NCBI RefSeq assembly: GCF_016909155.1 | Contig: NZ_JAFBFG010000003.1 | Coordinates: 62,001-126,000, forward strand | DNA from: Chryseomicrobium aureum | GTDB lineage: Bacteria; Bacillota; Bacilli; Bacillales_A; Planococcaceae | Reading direction: 5' to 3' | DNA length: 64,000 nucleotides | In this document: positions 1 to 9,078 of the stretch, piece by piece | Layout of the letters: every line of letters starts with the position of its first letter | Position numbering within the stretch: position 1 is the stretch's first letter | Translations under genes and position numbers: made by a program | Notes under the pieces: model-generated | What the model was told of the DNA's origin: nothing | The model's database searches: none | What the model saw: only the letters and a program-made list of their open reading frames with translations

Positions 1-364
1 CGATATAAAGATCTATCTCAAAACTATCGACTTGTCGACCGAATGAATTTCTCTCGACCGTCACGTCCATCACACCCAAATGACTCTCTTGTCCTACGAC
101 ATTGCGTGCCAGCAGGATTAAACCTGCACACGTGCCGAACATCGGAATACCCTCTTCCGCAAGTTTACGAATCGGCTCAAGTAATTCGTAGCGATCGAGT
201 AACTTGCGCATTGTCGTACTTTCCCCACCTGGCAATACGAGAGCATCGAGTCCTTCGAGGTCTTCAAGCCGTTTCACTTGAACAGCAGTTGCTCCACTTT
301 CTTCTATAGAAAGAACATGTTCACGGACGGCACCTTGTAAAGCGAGAACACCAATTCTCAACAT
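1..364 (-). CDS. pdxT: PdxT, glutaminase subunit of pyridoxal 5'-phosphate synthase (partial)
   Basis: This is the amino-terminal part of the glutaminase that hands ammonia to PdxS during pyridoxal 5'-phosphate synthesis; the 3' end lies beyond the left edge. The product starts [11 protein letters not shown], carries the class I amidotransferase nucleophile elbow GTCAGL, and continues through [17 protein letters not shown], all typical of PdxT. The ATG at 364 lies one base after the pdxS stop, and there is no clear ribosome binding site, so translational coupling to pdxS is likely. The pdxS-pdxT order is standard in Bacillales. Confidence 0.96.
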   Translation of the reverse strand, partial: MLRIGVLALQGAVREHVLSIEESGATAVQVKRLEDLEGLDALVLPGGESTTMRKLLDRYELLEPIRKLAEEGIPMFGTCAGLILLARNVVGQESHLGVMDVTVERNSFGRQVDSFEIDLYI

Positions 365-365
365 T

Positions 366-1256
366 TCACAGCACCCGGTCCTGCATCCGGTCACTTGCTT
401 CTAAACGACCAATCTCAATACCTTTCATCGGAACCCCTAGGTCTTTTGAAATTTCAACGAGTAGTTTGTAATCTTGGTAATGTGTCGTGGCTTCCACAAT
501 CGCGCGGGCGAAACGTTCTGGATTGTCCGATTTGAAAATACCAGAACCGACAAATACTCCGTCTGCGCCAAGTTCCATCATAAGAGCTGCATCCGCAGGT
601 GTCGCAATGCCTCCTGCAGCAAAATTCACAACAGGTAAGCGCCCTAAATGTTTGATTTCCAGTAATACATGATAAGGTGCACCTAAGTTTTTCGCTTCCG
701 TCATCAATTCATCGTCGTTCATATGAATGATTTTTCGAACTTGGGCATTTAATTTACGTAAGTGACGAACCGCTTCTACGATATTCCCTGTCCCCGGTTC
801 TCCCTTTGTGCGGAGCATGGATGCGCCTTCTCCAATTCGGCGAGCCGCTTCACCTAAATCTTTATTTCCGCAAACAAACGGCACCGTGAAGTCGCTTTTG
901 ATTAAATGAAACTCTTCATCTGCTGGTGTTAATACTTCAGATTCATCGATGTAATCGACACCCATAGCCTCAAGCATCCGCGCTTCCGAAATATGACCGA
1001 TGCGCGCTTTTGCCATGACCGGAATTGTCACGGCCTGCATCACTTCTTCTGTAATGCGTGGGTCAGCCATACGCGCAACGCCGCCCGCAGCACGAATATC
1101 CGATGGTACACGCTCTAACGCCATAACGGCCACAGCTCCAGCTGCTTCTGCAATGCGGGCTTGCTCTGCATTGACGACGTCCATAATGACGCCACCTTTT
1201 TGCATTTCCGCCATTCCTCGTTTCACTCGATCTGTTCCAGTAAATTGTTTCGTCAT
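366..1256 (-). CDS. pdxS: PdxS, pyridoxal 5'-phosphate synthase lyase subunit
   Basis: PdxS builds pyridoxal 5'-phosphate from ribose 5-phosphate, glyceraldehyde 3-phosphate and ammonia supplied by PdxT. The 296-residue length is normal for the family. The first catalytic lysine is K83 in VMAKARIGH, the second lies in [11 protein letters not shown], and D26 in the MDVVNAEQA segment is the conserved aspartate near the ribose site. A GGAGG lies 9 bases before the ATG. No pdxR regulator gene lies next to it in this window. The call rests on near-universal conservation of these motifs. Confidence 0.98.
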   Translation of the reverse strand: MTKQFTGTDRVKRGMAEMQKGGVIMDVVNAEQARIAEAAGAVAVMALERVPSDIRAAGGVARMADPRITEEVMQAVTIPVMAKARIGHISEARMLEAMGVDYIDESEVLTPADEEFHLIKSDFTVPFVCGNKDLGEAARRIGEGASMLRTKGEPGTGNIVEAVRHLRKLNAQVRKIIHMNDDELMTEAKNLGAPYHVLLEIKHLGRLPVVNFAAGGIATPADAALMMELGADGVFVGSGIFKSDNPERFARAIVEATTHYQDYKLLVEISKDLGVPMKGIEIGRLEASDRMQDRVL

Positions 1257-1621
1257 TCAATTCAACCTCCAGTACTAGTATAGATAGAGGATACTATGAA
1301 TCTGACATCTACAAAATAGTCAGTTTCTTATAAATTCGAGTGGTCAGGAGAATCATTTATATCCAATTAGTTTCCATAATATGAATTCGGTAGAATAAAT
1401 CCCATTTACTGTAGAAGAAATTCGAATTTGGGTTCAATAAATCGGGTTTAGTGTTCAAGAAAACGCCTCTTCGTCCGATGAACGACTGCTCAGCGCCACG
1501 AGTTGATCTCCTCCACGCCTTTGACCAGAAAAACATTTTGAAAATTAGTGAAACAAAACATCTCCTAATACGTTACCATTAATTAGATAGAAATAATTAG
1601 AAAATTTAGGGGGAACAATTG
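1257..1621. other. Divergent intergenic region, pdxS to envelope operon
   Basis: These 365 bases separate two divergent operons, so both promoters should lie here. On the plus strand an ECF-type promoter is visible at 1549-1576. I see no convincing sigma-A promoter for pdxS, although a TATACT hexamer on the minus strand lies just before its ribosome binding site. No small gene, riboswitch or repeat was recognised. Confidence 0.6.
1549..1576 (+). promoter_or_regulatory. Candidate ECF sigma factor promoter
   Basis: TGAAAC at 1549-1554 is followed after exactly 16 bases by CGTTAC at 1571-1576. This matches the TGAAAC-N16-CGT pattern of SigW/SigM-type extracytoplasmic-function promoters in Bacillus. 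It lies about 45 bases before the first gene of an eight-gene envelope operon. The motif is seen directly; the sigma factor is inferred. Confidence 0.5.
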
Positions 1622-4048
1622 ATGAAAAAAGTACTAGGTACACTCGGGCTATTCACAGTCCTTGTGTTGACAGTGCTCCTTATTCCGACCGCGGCTTTTG
1701 CGAAATCAGACATTACAATTAAAGCGACCGCGGGTTACGACAATAAGGTGCTCTATGGAAGTGGCGTGCCTATAACGCTCACACTTCAAAATAACGGAGA
1801 TGACTTCTCTGGTGATATCGTGATTGATGCGCCGGAATCCTATGAAGTCGGCTCTGCTCGCGCATTACCTTTAACACTCGCTGCCGGTGAGACCAAAACC
1901 CTTACACTCCGCTTATCGGCGCTTTCAGAGGACTATATGTACTCAGGTACGAGCATGCAAATGTTTTATTTATATGAAGGCGGCTGGGAAAAAGGAAAAG
2001 AAGTCACCTATAAAGGCGACAAAGCCGTTCGCCCTAGCTTCTTCATGGGAGACTCGGTATTTGTATTCACATTGACAGAATCGACGGACCGTCTGACAGC
2101 ACTTCGTAACATTAAATTCAATCAAGGCCTTCGTGCTGAAGTCATTTCATTGAATCATTTAAAAAATGGAGTTTTACCTGCTACAAAGCAAGACTGGGAA
2201 ATGGCCAGCATTGTTGTGGTCGATGAATCTTCTATTGCAGACTGGCCAGACGCTCAGCAACAAGCATTAGTCGACTGGCTACACGCTGGTGGAACAGTGC
2301 TTGCAGGAGCGACTTCAAAAGGCGACGCGGAATTTGGTATGCTCGCGGACTACCTGCCTTTAAAAGCAACGAACGAAACAATGACTATCACACCTGAACA
2401 AGCGCAGGACTATGCCAAAACTTCTGACCTTCCAAACGCAATTTCCGTACAAAAAAGTACATTAGCAGAAGGTGCGACAAGTGTTTGGAGCTTAAACAAC
2501 ACGCCTGTAACCGCAATGAAAAAAGTAGGAAGCGGAACCATCATGCAAACTGCGTTTTCACTTGGGGATCAACCGCTCTCTGCAGAAAAAGGTTATGACG
2601 AACTGCTTTCTGTATTGATCAAAGATGCAAAAGTAATCGACACGGGCTCTCAAATTTATTACGGTGGACCATCGACTTTAGACTCTATTGGCTACGAATC
2701 TGTATCAATCAATGAATTGTTCCCGTCATTTGAAGTATCTGTTCTCGGTATTGGATTTATTATCTTTATCTACTTTTTATTAGTCGGACCACTTCTTTAC
2801 TTCGCGCTCAAGCGCAAAGACAAACGGGAATATTCGTGGTGGATCATACCTTCGATTGCCATTTTAACGTCTGTTGCGATTTTCGCATATGGAGCACGTG
2901 ACCGCTTGGCCAAACCACAAGTCCACCAAATGAGTTTTTATGAAATGCAGGAAGATGGCATGATGAACGGTTACTTTGTCGAGACACTCCTCTCAAACCG
3001 CAGTGGCGATTACAAGCTAGTGGCTGGTGAAGGGACCACCTTGTCTTCTTGGACAGGACAAAGTTTCTCTGGTAATCAAATGGATACTCGTATGAAAGCG
3101 ATCATTGAAGGAGAGCCAGAAAACCCAACCATGACATTGCGTAACGTCGGCTATTGGTCAACAGCTAGCATTATCGGACAATCTACTGTGGAAGCGACTG
3201 GAAAGCTCCTTGTCAACATTGAAAACAATTCGGAACTGATCAGTGGAACTATCGAAAACACTTTCCCATTCCCACTGACAAATGTTCAGATTTGGACAGG
3301 TGCGAAACAAATTGATCTTGGTGATCTCGATGCAGGTGAAACCCTTCAAGTCAATGAACAGCATAAAGCAGGCATCTTGCTTCCTGCGAAATCGACTATG
3401 GGTGGTTCAGGTGGTTACTACGGTGGTACACCTACGGGGATAACTTCTGAAAAGCTTCCGGAAGAACGCAAACGTGCCATCAAACAGGCATTTGATATGT
3501 ATTTAATGAATCAACCACTAAAGACACCGGTTGTTATTGCGATTTCGAAAGAGCCAATCGTGCCAATCACGGTAGAGGGTGAGCGTGCGGAACTGGATGC
3601 AACGAACTTACTCATTCAACCGTTTGAGTCCTCTACATTATTTAAAGGAGAATTCACTCTCCCGTTCGATTCATTCGAACTTGAAGTGTATTCTGATAAA
3701 GGATTGTATTCCGAACGCACACCAGGACAGGTGAATGAGTGGTATATGGAAAACGGTGAATTCATCTATCTCGCAACGATTCCGCAAAATATTACGGATG
3801 AGCCCCCTGTTTGGAAAGAACTCGCTATTAAAAATACCGTCGCAAATGTCATGACCTACGAGATTTTAAACCAAAAAACTGGTGAATTTGAGCCTGTCAC
3901 AGATTCGCCTGCCTCTTTCACTGAAAACATCGCGGACTATATCTCGAAAGAACAAACGATTGAATTACGCATCAACAAACAAGACAGCACAGGCAACGAT
4001 TACACAAAAGTTCCTGAAGTCGAATTGACTGGGGAGGCAGCTCAATGA
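1622..4048 (+). CDS. Large secreted/membrane protein heading the MoxR-VWA operon
   Basis: A signal peptide (residues 1-27, ending AAFA) is followed by an outside region of about 340 residues, then two membrane segments around residues 375-425, then a second outside region of about 380 residues. Residues 170-230 resemble the amidotransferase-like fold of DUF4350/GldG-type proteins, with the segment VDWLHAGGTVLAGA (inference). The ATG at 1622 is preferred over the TTG at 1619 because the AGGGGG motif then has an 8-base spacing. The stop overlaps the ABC ATPase start by ATGA, so the product probably works with that transporter. The exact function is unknown. Confidence 0.8.
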   Translation: MKKVLGTLGLFTVLVLTVLLIPTAAFAKSDITIKATAGYDNKVLYGSGVPITLTLQNNGDDFSGDIVIDAPESYEVGSARALPLTLAAGETKTLTLRLSALSEDYMYSGTSMQMFYLYEGGWEKGKEVTYKGDKAVRPSFFMGDSVFVFTLTESTDRLTALRNIKFNQGLRAEVISLNHLKNGVLPATKQDWEMASIVVVDESSIADWPDAQQQALVDWLHAGGTVLAGATSKGDAEFGMLADYLPLKATNETMTITPEQAQDYAKTSDLPNAISVQKSTLAEGATSVWSLNNTPVTAMKKVGSGTIMQTAFSLGDQPLSAEKGYDELLSVLIKDAKVIDTGSQIYYGGPSTLDSIGYESVSINELFPSFEVSVLGIGFIIFIYFLLVGPLLYFALKRKDKREYSWWIIPSIAILTSVAIFAYGARDRLAKPQVHQMSFYEMQEDGMMNGYFVETLLSNRSGDYKLVAGEGTTLSSWTGQSFSGNQMDTRMKAIIEGEPENPTMTLRNVGYWSTASIIGQSTVEATGKLLVNIENNSELISGTIENTFPFPLTNVQIWTGAKQIDLGDLDAGETLQVNEQHKAGILLPAKSTMGGSGGYYGGTPTGITSEKLPEERKRAIKQAFDMYLMNQPLKTPVVIAISKEPIVPITVEGERAELDATNLLIQPFESSTLFKGEFTLPFDSFELEVYSDKGLYSERTPGQVNEWYMENGEFIYLATIPQNITDEPPVWKELAIKNTVANVMTYEILNQKTGEFEPVTDSPASFTENIADYISKEQTIELRINKQDSTGNDYTKVPEVELTGEAAQ

Positions 4049-4980
4049 TTGAAATCAAAGGACTGACAAAACGATACGGTAATTTTTATGCATTGAAAGA
4101 TTTGAATTTGACGATCGGAGAAGGCGTTGTATTTGGTTTTGTGGGAGCAAACGGAGCTGGGAAATCGACGACATTCTCCATCTTGTCCACTCTCCTTCAA
4201 CCGACAAGTGGGGAAGCATTCATCAATGGTAAGTCTGTACGTAGACAGCCTCATGAAGTACGAAAACAGATTGGCTACATGCCGGACTTTTTCGGAGTGT
4301 ATGATCAATTAAAAGCAGACGAGTACCTCGATTTCTACGGTGCGAGTTACGGAATACCTGCTGAAGAACGTGAAAAGCTAATTCCTGAACTTTTGGAACT
4401 CGTGAACTTATCCCACAAACGGTATGAATACGTGGACTTGCTATCGCGCGGGATGAAGCAGCGCCTTTGCTTGGCACGGTCACTGATCCATGATCCAGCC
4501 GTATTAATTCTCGACGAACCTGCGTCTGGACTCGATCCACGTGCACGTATCGAGATGCGCGATATTTTGAAACATTTAAAAGGCATGGGCAAGACGATTT
4601 TGATTTCGTCGCATATTCTTCCAGAGCTTGCAGAGATGTGTGATGAGATCGGTGTCTTAGACGGAGGACAATTAGTCGCCCACGGTAGCGTGGCTGACAT
4701 TCATGAAAAATTGCAAAACGAGCGTCCGGTAACTGTCCACCTGCTCGGAAGCCTTCCAGAGTTTGTGGCATTTATCGAAGAACAACCGTTTGTGTCAACG
4801 GTTGAAACGGATGAGAAGCGTAACCTTGTAACATTCTCATATCGTGGTACGAATGAGCAGCAGCGTGAACTGTTAAAAACAGCAGTTTTAAAAGACCTAC
4901 CGATTATCACATTCTCACAGACGGAAACAGATCTTGAAGATGTCTTCATGGAAATCACGAAAGGAGTGGAGACAGTATGA
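4045..4980 (+). CDS. ABC transporter ATP-binding protein
   Basis: This 311-residue ATPase has the Walker A motif GANGAGKST, the signature motif LSRGMKQR, the Walker B motif LILDEPASGLD and the switch histidine in LISSHIL. The family is that of ABC-2 exporters such as the CcmA/GldA type. It overlaps both neighbours by ATGA, which ties it to the permease that follows and to the secreted protein before it. The cargo is unknown. About 85 residues beyond the nucleotide-binding domain form the usual accessory tail of this subfamily. Confidence 0.93.
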   Translation: MIEIKGLTKRYGNFYALKDLNLTIGEGVVFGFVGANGAGKSTTFSILSTLLQPTSGEAFINGKSVRRQPHEVRKQIGYMPDFFGVYDQLKADEYLDFYGASYGIPAEEREKLIPELLELVNLSHKRYEYVDLLSRGMKQRLCLARSLIHDPAVLILDEPASGLDPRARIEMRDILKHLKGMGKTILISSHILPELAEMCDEIGVLDGGQLVAHGSVADIHEKLQNERPVTVHLLGSLPEFVAFIEEQPFVSTVETDEKRNLVTFSYRGTNEQQRELLKTAVLKDLPIITFSQTETDLEDVFMEITKGVETV

Positions 4981-5822
4981 AAGCACTCCTCTACAATCCG
5001 GTACTCATTAAAGAATTAAAATTACGCTTTCGTAGTGTGAAAAGCTCTGTCGGTTTGTTGTTTTATCTATTGGCCTTAAGTGTATTTGTGTTCGGTATGA
5101 TTTTCATTGCTACAAACTTTACTGGGACAGGCTTCTTCCGACCAGAAGAAAGCTATTATATGTTTATCGTATTGACGTATATCCAGCTCGGACTGATCTT
5201 ATTTATCACGCCTGGTCTAACAGCTGGGACTATCAGTACGGAACGGGAGAAACAAACGTTGACCATTCTTTTAACGACCTCTCAAAAGTCTTGGCAGATC
5301 ATCTTTGGAAAACTGGCGTCTTCTCTTGCTTTTTTAGTGTTGATGCTGATTTCTGGTCTTCCAATTTATAGTTTAGTTTTCTTATTTGGCGGAGTTTCAC
5401 CCATCCAACTCGTTCAGATTTTCTTGTTTTTCCTACTGACGGTTCTTGCAATCGGTAGTCTTGGAATCATGTTCTCGACGATTACGAAAAAGACGATTGT
5501 TTCGATGATTGCGACGTACGGTTCAATGATGTTCTTAGCAGGCGTCACAGCATTTTTCATGATTTTAGCAATTCAAGCAAGCTACGGATTCGGGATGGGA
5601 GCCCCATCTCCATCTTTCATGGCTCACTTCTGGGCAAGTATTAACCCAGGAATTATGGTGTTCTCACTTGTCAGCCCGGACGGCATGGTATTTTTAAAAG
5701 ACATGACACAGCTGGACTTCCCCATCTGGATCACATACGTTAGCTTTTACATCTTATTGACTGCATTTGCATTGTTTATTGCAATCAAGAAACTGCGTGT
5801 CAACATGGGCAAAATGCGCTAA
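4977..5822 (+). CDS. ABC-2 type permease
   Basis: The 281-residue product has about six hydrophobic membrane segments and the motif STEREKQTLTILLTTSQ in the first cytoplasmic loop, typical of ABC-2 permeases (it matches the coupling region of the GldF/NosY type). The start codon overlaps the ATPase stop by ATGA, so the two form one transporter. The substrate cannot be read from the sequence. The next gene begins 12 bases downstream behind a strong AAAGGAGG. Confidence 0.9.
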   Translation: MKALLYNPVLIKELKLRFRSVKSSVGLLFYLLALSVFVFGMIFIATNFTGTGFFRPEESYYMFIVLTYIQLGLILFITPGLTAGTISTEREKQTLTILLTTSQKSWQIIFGKLASSLAFLVLMLISGLPIYSLVFLFGGVSPIQLVQIFLFFLLTVLAIGSLGIMFSTITKKTIVSMIATYGSMMFLAGVTAFFMILAIQASYGFGMGAPSPSFMAHFWASINPGIMVFSLVSPDGMVFLKDMTQLDFPIWITYVSFYILLTAFALFIAIKKLRVNMGKMR

Positions 5823-5834
5823 AGGAGGATTTGT

Positions 5835-7196
5835 ATGACCCACTCTAAATGGCAACCGATGATACGACGGGCTCACCAGCGCGTCGTTCGCGTGTTTGCT
5901 GTCGAGCAATTGCAACAAGCACTGGTCGCTGCTGCCATCACATGGTTCTCTCTTCTCCTGGTATCGCGTTTCTTTGTTCTTCTTTATTTTCAGTGGATTG
6001 CAGTAGGGGCTGCGCTTTTGGTAGGAACCGGGTATTTCGTGTACTTGATGCGCAAACGGCCGACACAGCTTGAGTCATTGCGTCTATACGATGCAGCATT
6101 CCCAGAAAATGAATTTATCACAGTAGCTCAAGCTACGACCCCTTCCCCACTTCTTGAGCATTTAGAGAACAAAGTCACACCACTTGTTCCGTCTGCGACT
6201 GAGCGGTTTAAAAAAGCCGTTCGTGTGAAATGGTCCATGCGTAGCTTGCTCCTGGCACTAGTATTTCTTGTATTAGGATTTGTCAGCGTGATGATTCCAT
6301 CGGATGATCAGATTGCGGCAAAAGATGCAGAAGTAGAAAAAGCAGTGGTTGCTGAGCTTGAGAAAGAAGTTAAGAAATTAGAGCAGCAAGCGAAAAAGCC
6401 AGATGTGAAAAAGAAAGTGGCAGAACTTGAGCAAGAGCTAAAGAAAGCGGATACTGCGAAAAAAGCGTGGGAAGACGTCACGAAAACGAAAAAAGAGCTT
6501 GAGCTACAAAAAGCGCAACTTGTGAAAAAACAACAACTTGCAGAAAATGATACAACCAAGTCTGGGCTTACAGCAGAAGAAAAAGAGAAACTTGAAGAGC
6601 TGACAGCATCGATTGAAGGACTCAATGAACAGATGAAGTCCGCCCAGGCAGCGATGGCGAAAATCGGTCAGCCGCTCTCCACACCGACGCAACTGGCAAC
6701 AACGAGTCAAAATCAAACAGCTACTGGGCAAAACCAGTCTGGACAGCAAAATCAACAAGGGCAAAACGGACAAGATCAAGGACAAGGCCAGGGGCAAGGG
6801 CAAGGCCAAGGTCAAGGTCAAGGCCAGGGGCAAGGACAAGGTCAAGGCCAAGGACAAGGCCAAGGCCAAGGGCAAGGTCAAGGTTCGGGGCAAGGCGGTG
6901 GTCAAGGCGGTACACAAGGTGGAAAAGGCCAAGGTGACCGCTCTCTTATCGCTACACCTAAACGAATCGGCACGCCGGGTGCTTCCACAACAGATGGTGG
7001 TCAACTTGGCGAGGGGCAAGCGATTGGAGAACAGACCGGCGAGACGCCTGTAACTAAAGGAACCGTTCGACCGTATCAAGATGCTGTTGGCGACTATGCT
7101 CCGCTCTATCGTGACAGCGTCGACCGACTGCAACTCCCTTCTGACCTGCAAAACTATGTACAGTCTTATTTTTCATCCATCCAAACAACAGATTAG
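5835..7196 (+). CDS. Membrane protein with coiled coil and Gly-Gln repeat
   Basis: This protein of 453 residues has three predicted membrane segments (about residues 28-50, 52-72 and 134-156), then a charged coiled coil (about 165-275), a low-complexity Gly-Gln tract (about 306-356), and a conserved-looking carboxyl end containing YQDAVGDYAPLYRDS. The overall plan resembles DUF4175-type proteins found in MoxR/VWA operons (inference). The Gly-Gln tract is encoded by a 6-bp tandem repeat whose unit number may vary. A strong AAAGGAGG precedes the ATG. The role is probably structural or regulatory at the membrane. Confidence 0.82.
   Translation: MTHSKWQPMIRRAHQRVVRVFAVEQLQQALVAAAITWFSLLLVSRFFVLLYFQWIAVGAALLVGTGYFVYLMRKRPTQLESLRLYDAAFPENEFITVAQATTPSPLLEHLENKVTPLVPSATERFKKAVRVKWSMRSLLLALVFLVLGFVSVMIPSDDQIAAKDAEVEKAVVAELEKEVKKLEQQAKKPDVKKKVAELEQELKKADTAKKAWEDVTKTKKELELQKAQLVKKQQLAENDTTKSGLTAEEKEKLEELTASIEGLNEQMKSAQAAMAKIGQPLSTPTQLATTSQNQTATGQNQSGQQNQQGQNGQDQGQGQGQGQGQGQGQGQGQGQGQGQGQGQGQGQGQGSGQGGGQGGTQGGKGQGDRSLIATPKRIGTPGASTTDGGQLGEGQAIGEQTGETPVTKGTVRPYQDAVGDYAPLYRDSVDRLQLPSDLQNYVQSYFSSIQTTD
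6751..6923 (+). repeat. Hexanucleotide tandem repeat encoding (Gly-Gln)n
   Basis: About 25 units of GGNCAA (variants GGCCAA, GGTCAA, GGGCAA, GGACAA) run in frame and encode a Gly-Gln tract inside the gene at 5835-7196. Multiples of 6 bp can be lost or gained without a frameshift, so the tract length may differ between strains. Confidence 0.95.
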
Positions 7197-7206
7197 TGGA
7201 GGCATT

Positions 7207-8190
7207 ATGAACTATACACCAGAACATTTCGAACAGATGAGTGCAAAATTTGCACAAGCAAAACAAGAGATCAGCACGTTTATCGTCGGGCAGCATGAAG
7301 CTATCGATTACACCCTTCTTGCAATGGTTGCAGGGGGGCACACACTTCTCGAAGGACTTCCAGGTCTCGGGAAGACGATGCTCATCCGCACGATCGGAGA
7401 AGTATGTGATTTGTCATTTTCTCGTATTCAATTCACACCGGACTTGATGCCTGCTGATATTACAGGAACGAGCATGATTGAGCGCAGTGAAGACGGAAAG
7501 ACCGATTTTGTGTTTAAAAAAGGACCGATCTTCCATCAACTTGTACTTGCCGATGAGATCAACCGCGCGACTCCGAAGACGCAAAGTGCGTTACTCGAAG
7601 CGATGGGTGAACACACGGTAACCGTGCTCGGTGAAACACGCAAAATGGAAGAACCGTTCTTCGTTCTAGCAACGCAAAACCCGATTGAAATGGAAGGAAC
7701 GTATCCTCTTCCTGAGGCACAAGTTGACCGTTTCTTATGTAAAGTCGTGTTACCGTATCCTTCGAAATCTGAACTGAAAGAAATCATGGTGCGTACGACA
7801 GGTACCACTTCGCATGACTTACAACAAGTCCTTTCCGCACAGGAAATTCGCGAAGCGCAGGCGATGGTGAAACACGTGTTAGTGGCAGATGATTTGATGG
7901 ACTACGCAATCACGTTGATTACGTCCACGCATCCCGAGAGCTCAACACTCGAACCGATTACACGCTTCGTTCAGTTCGGAAGTGGTCCACGCGGGTTGCA
8001 GAGTTTGATTCGAATCGCTAAAGCGCGCGCATTTTTAGCAGGTCGCCTGCATGTATCGATTGCAGATTTAAAACAATCTGTTAAACCCGTACTCCGTCAC
8101 CGCATTCGCCTAAACTACGAAGCGGAAGCACTTGGCTACACACCAGACTATGTACTCGACTTGATGATCGAAGAACTTGCAAAAGCGTAA
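7207..8190 (+). CDS. MoxR-type AAA+ ATPase
   Basis: This 327-residue ATPase has Walker A GLPGLGKT, Walker B LVLADEINRA and the arginine-rich sensor segment FVQFGSGPRGLQSLIR of MoxR proteins. MoxR ATPases act as chaperones that ready VWA-domain partners, and three such partners or relatives follow directly. The ATG at 7207 was chosen because GGAGG lies just before it and because MoxR homologues begin near this point; a longer in-frame extension to 7081 overlaps the preceding gene and is not needed. It is probably cytoplasmic and works with the DUF58 protein next to it. Confidence 0.94.
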   Translation: MNYTPEHFEQMSAKFAQAKQEISTFIVGQHEAIDYTLLAMVAGGHTLLEGLPGLGKTMLIRTIGEVCDLSFSRIQFTPDLMPADITGTSMIERSEDGKTDFVFKKGPIFHQLVLADEINRATPKTQSALLEAMGEHTVTVLGETRKMEEPFFVLATQNPIEMEGTYPLPEAQVDRFLCKVVLPYPSKSELKEIMVRTTGTTSHDLQQVLSAQEIREAQAMVKHVLVADDLMDYAITLITSTHPESSTLEPITRFVQFGSGPRGLQSLIRIAKARAFLAGRLHVSIADLKQSVKPVLRHRIRLNYEAEALGYTPDYVLDLMIEELAKA

Positions 8191-8202
8191 GGAGGAAACA
8201 CT

Positions 8203-9069
8203 ATGCCGTTACTGACGACATCGACTATGAATAAACTTGCTAACTACCGCATCGTCAGTCGCAAGCGGCAAGCAAACGGTCGGCGTGGCACACATGCTTC
8301 CCAACGTTTTGGCTCATCGCTTGATTTCTCTGACTTTCGTGTGTACGAACCAGGAGATGATGTACGACAGATCGACTGGAACGTGTATGCTCGAACGGAT
8401 AAACTATTTATCAAGCGCTTCTTAGACGAACAAGAGATGCGTGTACATATTGTACTCGATACGACGCCGTCTATGAACGACGGGGACAAATGGCTTCACG
8501 CGCAACAAGTAGCCGCTCTCTTCGGCTACCTCGTACTGACGCATGACGACTCATTGTCGTTTACTGCCAAGCAACCCGAGCGACTCCATACGTTTCGTAA
8601 AAAAGGGACCATGTACCGGCACGTATTCCAAGCCAAAGTTGAAGAACTCGAGATGACGAAAGCCGATGAACCATTTCTAAGCACCATCGCTTCACAGATT
8701 CCAAAAGACGCAAACAGCGTGTTCGTTGTAACTGACGGGCTTGAAGCACTAAGTGAATTTGAAAAAACGTGTCAACTTTTAGCTCGCCGTCCACGAGACA
8801 TTCGGTTCATCATTGTCTCGTCCGAACAAGAAGAGAACCCCGATTACTTCGGAGATTATTTGCTTGTCGATCGGGAATCGTCCGAAAGTTTAAATGTGAC
8901 CGTTACACCCGCTATGATCAAACGATATGAAACAACACGGAAACACCATTTTGAACAACTGGAGAACCTTGCAGCCCGCTATGGCCACAGCCTCGTCTTC
9001 GTGCCGAGCCAGCCGGATTTCTTAAGTGCCGCTCTTCACCAGTTCGTTCGTTTTCAATGGATACGATGA
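8203..9069 (+). CDS. DUF58 domain protein (VWA-like)
   Basis: The product of 288 residues carries the DUF58 hallmark GDDVRQIDWNVYARTDKLF, followed by a von Willebrand-like strand with DTTPSMN in place of a full DxSxS metal site. DUF58 proteins are nearly always encoded next to MoxR and are thought to be its clients or adaptors. There is no signal peptide, so it is probably cytoplasmic at the membrane face. AAGGAGG precedes the ATG, and only 12 bases separate it from the MoxR gene. Confidence 0.93.
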   Translation: MPLLTTSTMNKLANYRIVSRKRQANGRRGTHASQRFGSSLDFSDFRVYEPGDDVRQIDWNVYARTDKLFIKRFLDEQEMRVHIVLDTTPSMNDGDKWLHAQQVAALFGYLVLTHDDSLSFTAKQPERLHTFRKKGTMYRHVFQAKVEELEMTKADEPFLSTIASQIPKDANSVFVVTDGLEALSEFEKTCQLLARRPRDIRFIIVSSEQEENPDYFGDYLLVDRESSESLNVTVTPAMIKRYETTRKHHFEQLENLAARYGHSLVFVPSQPDFLSAALHQFVRFQWIR

Positions 9070-9078
9070 GGTGAGTAG

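Noticed and set aside
43-309. 88-codon frame on the plus strand at the left edge
   Set aside because: It is the antisense of pdxT, which is clearly coding on the minus strand.
6504-7151. Leu-rich frame of 215 codons on the minus strand
   Set aside because: It is the antisense reading of the Gly-Gln repeat; the low-complexity Leu/Ala/Thr pattern comes from the repeat.
7081-7206. Amino-terminal extension of the MoxR ATPase
   Set aside because: It overlaps the end of the preceding gene in another frame, has no binding site and no MoxR similarity; the ATG at 7207 has GGAGG.
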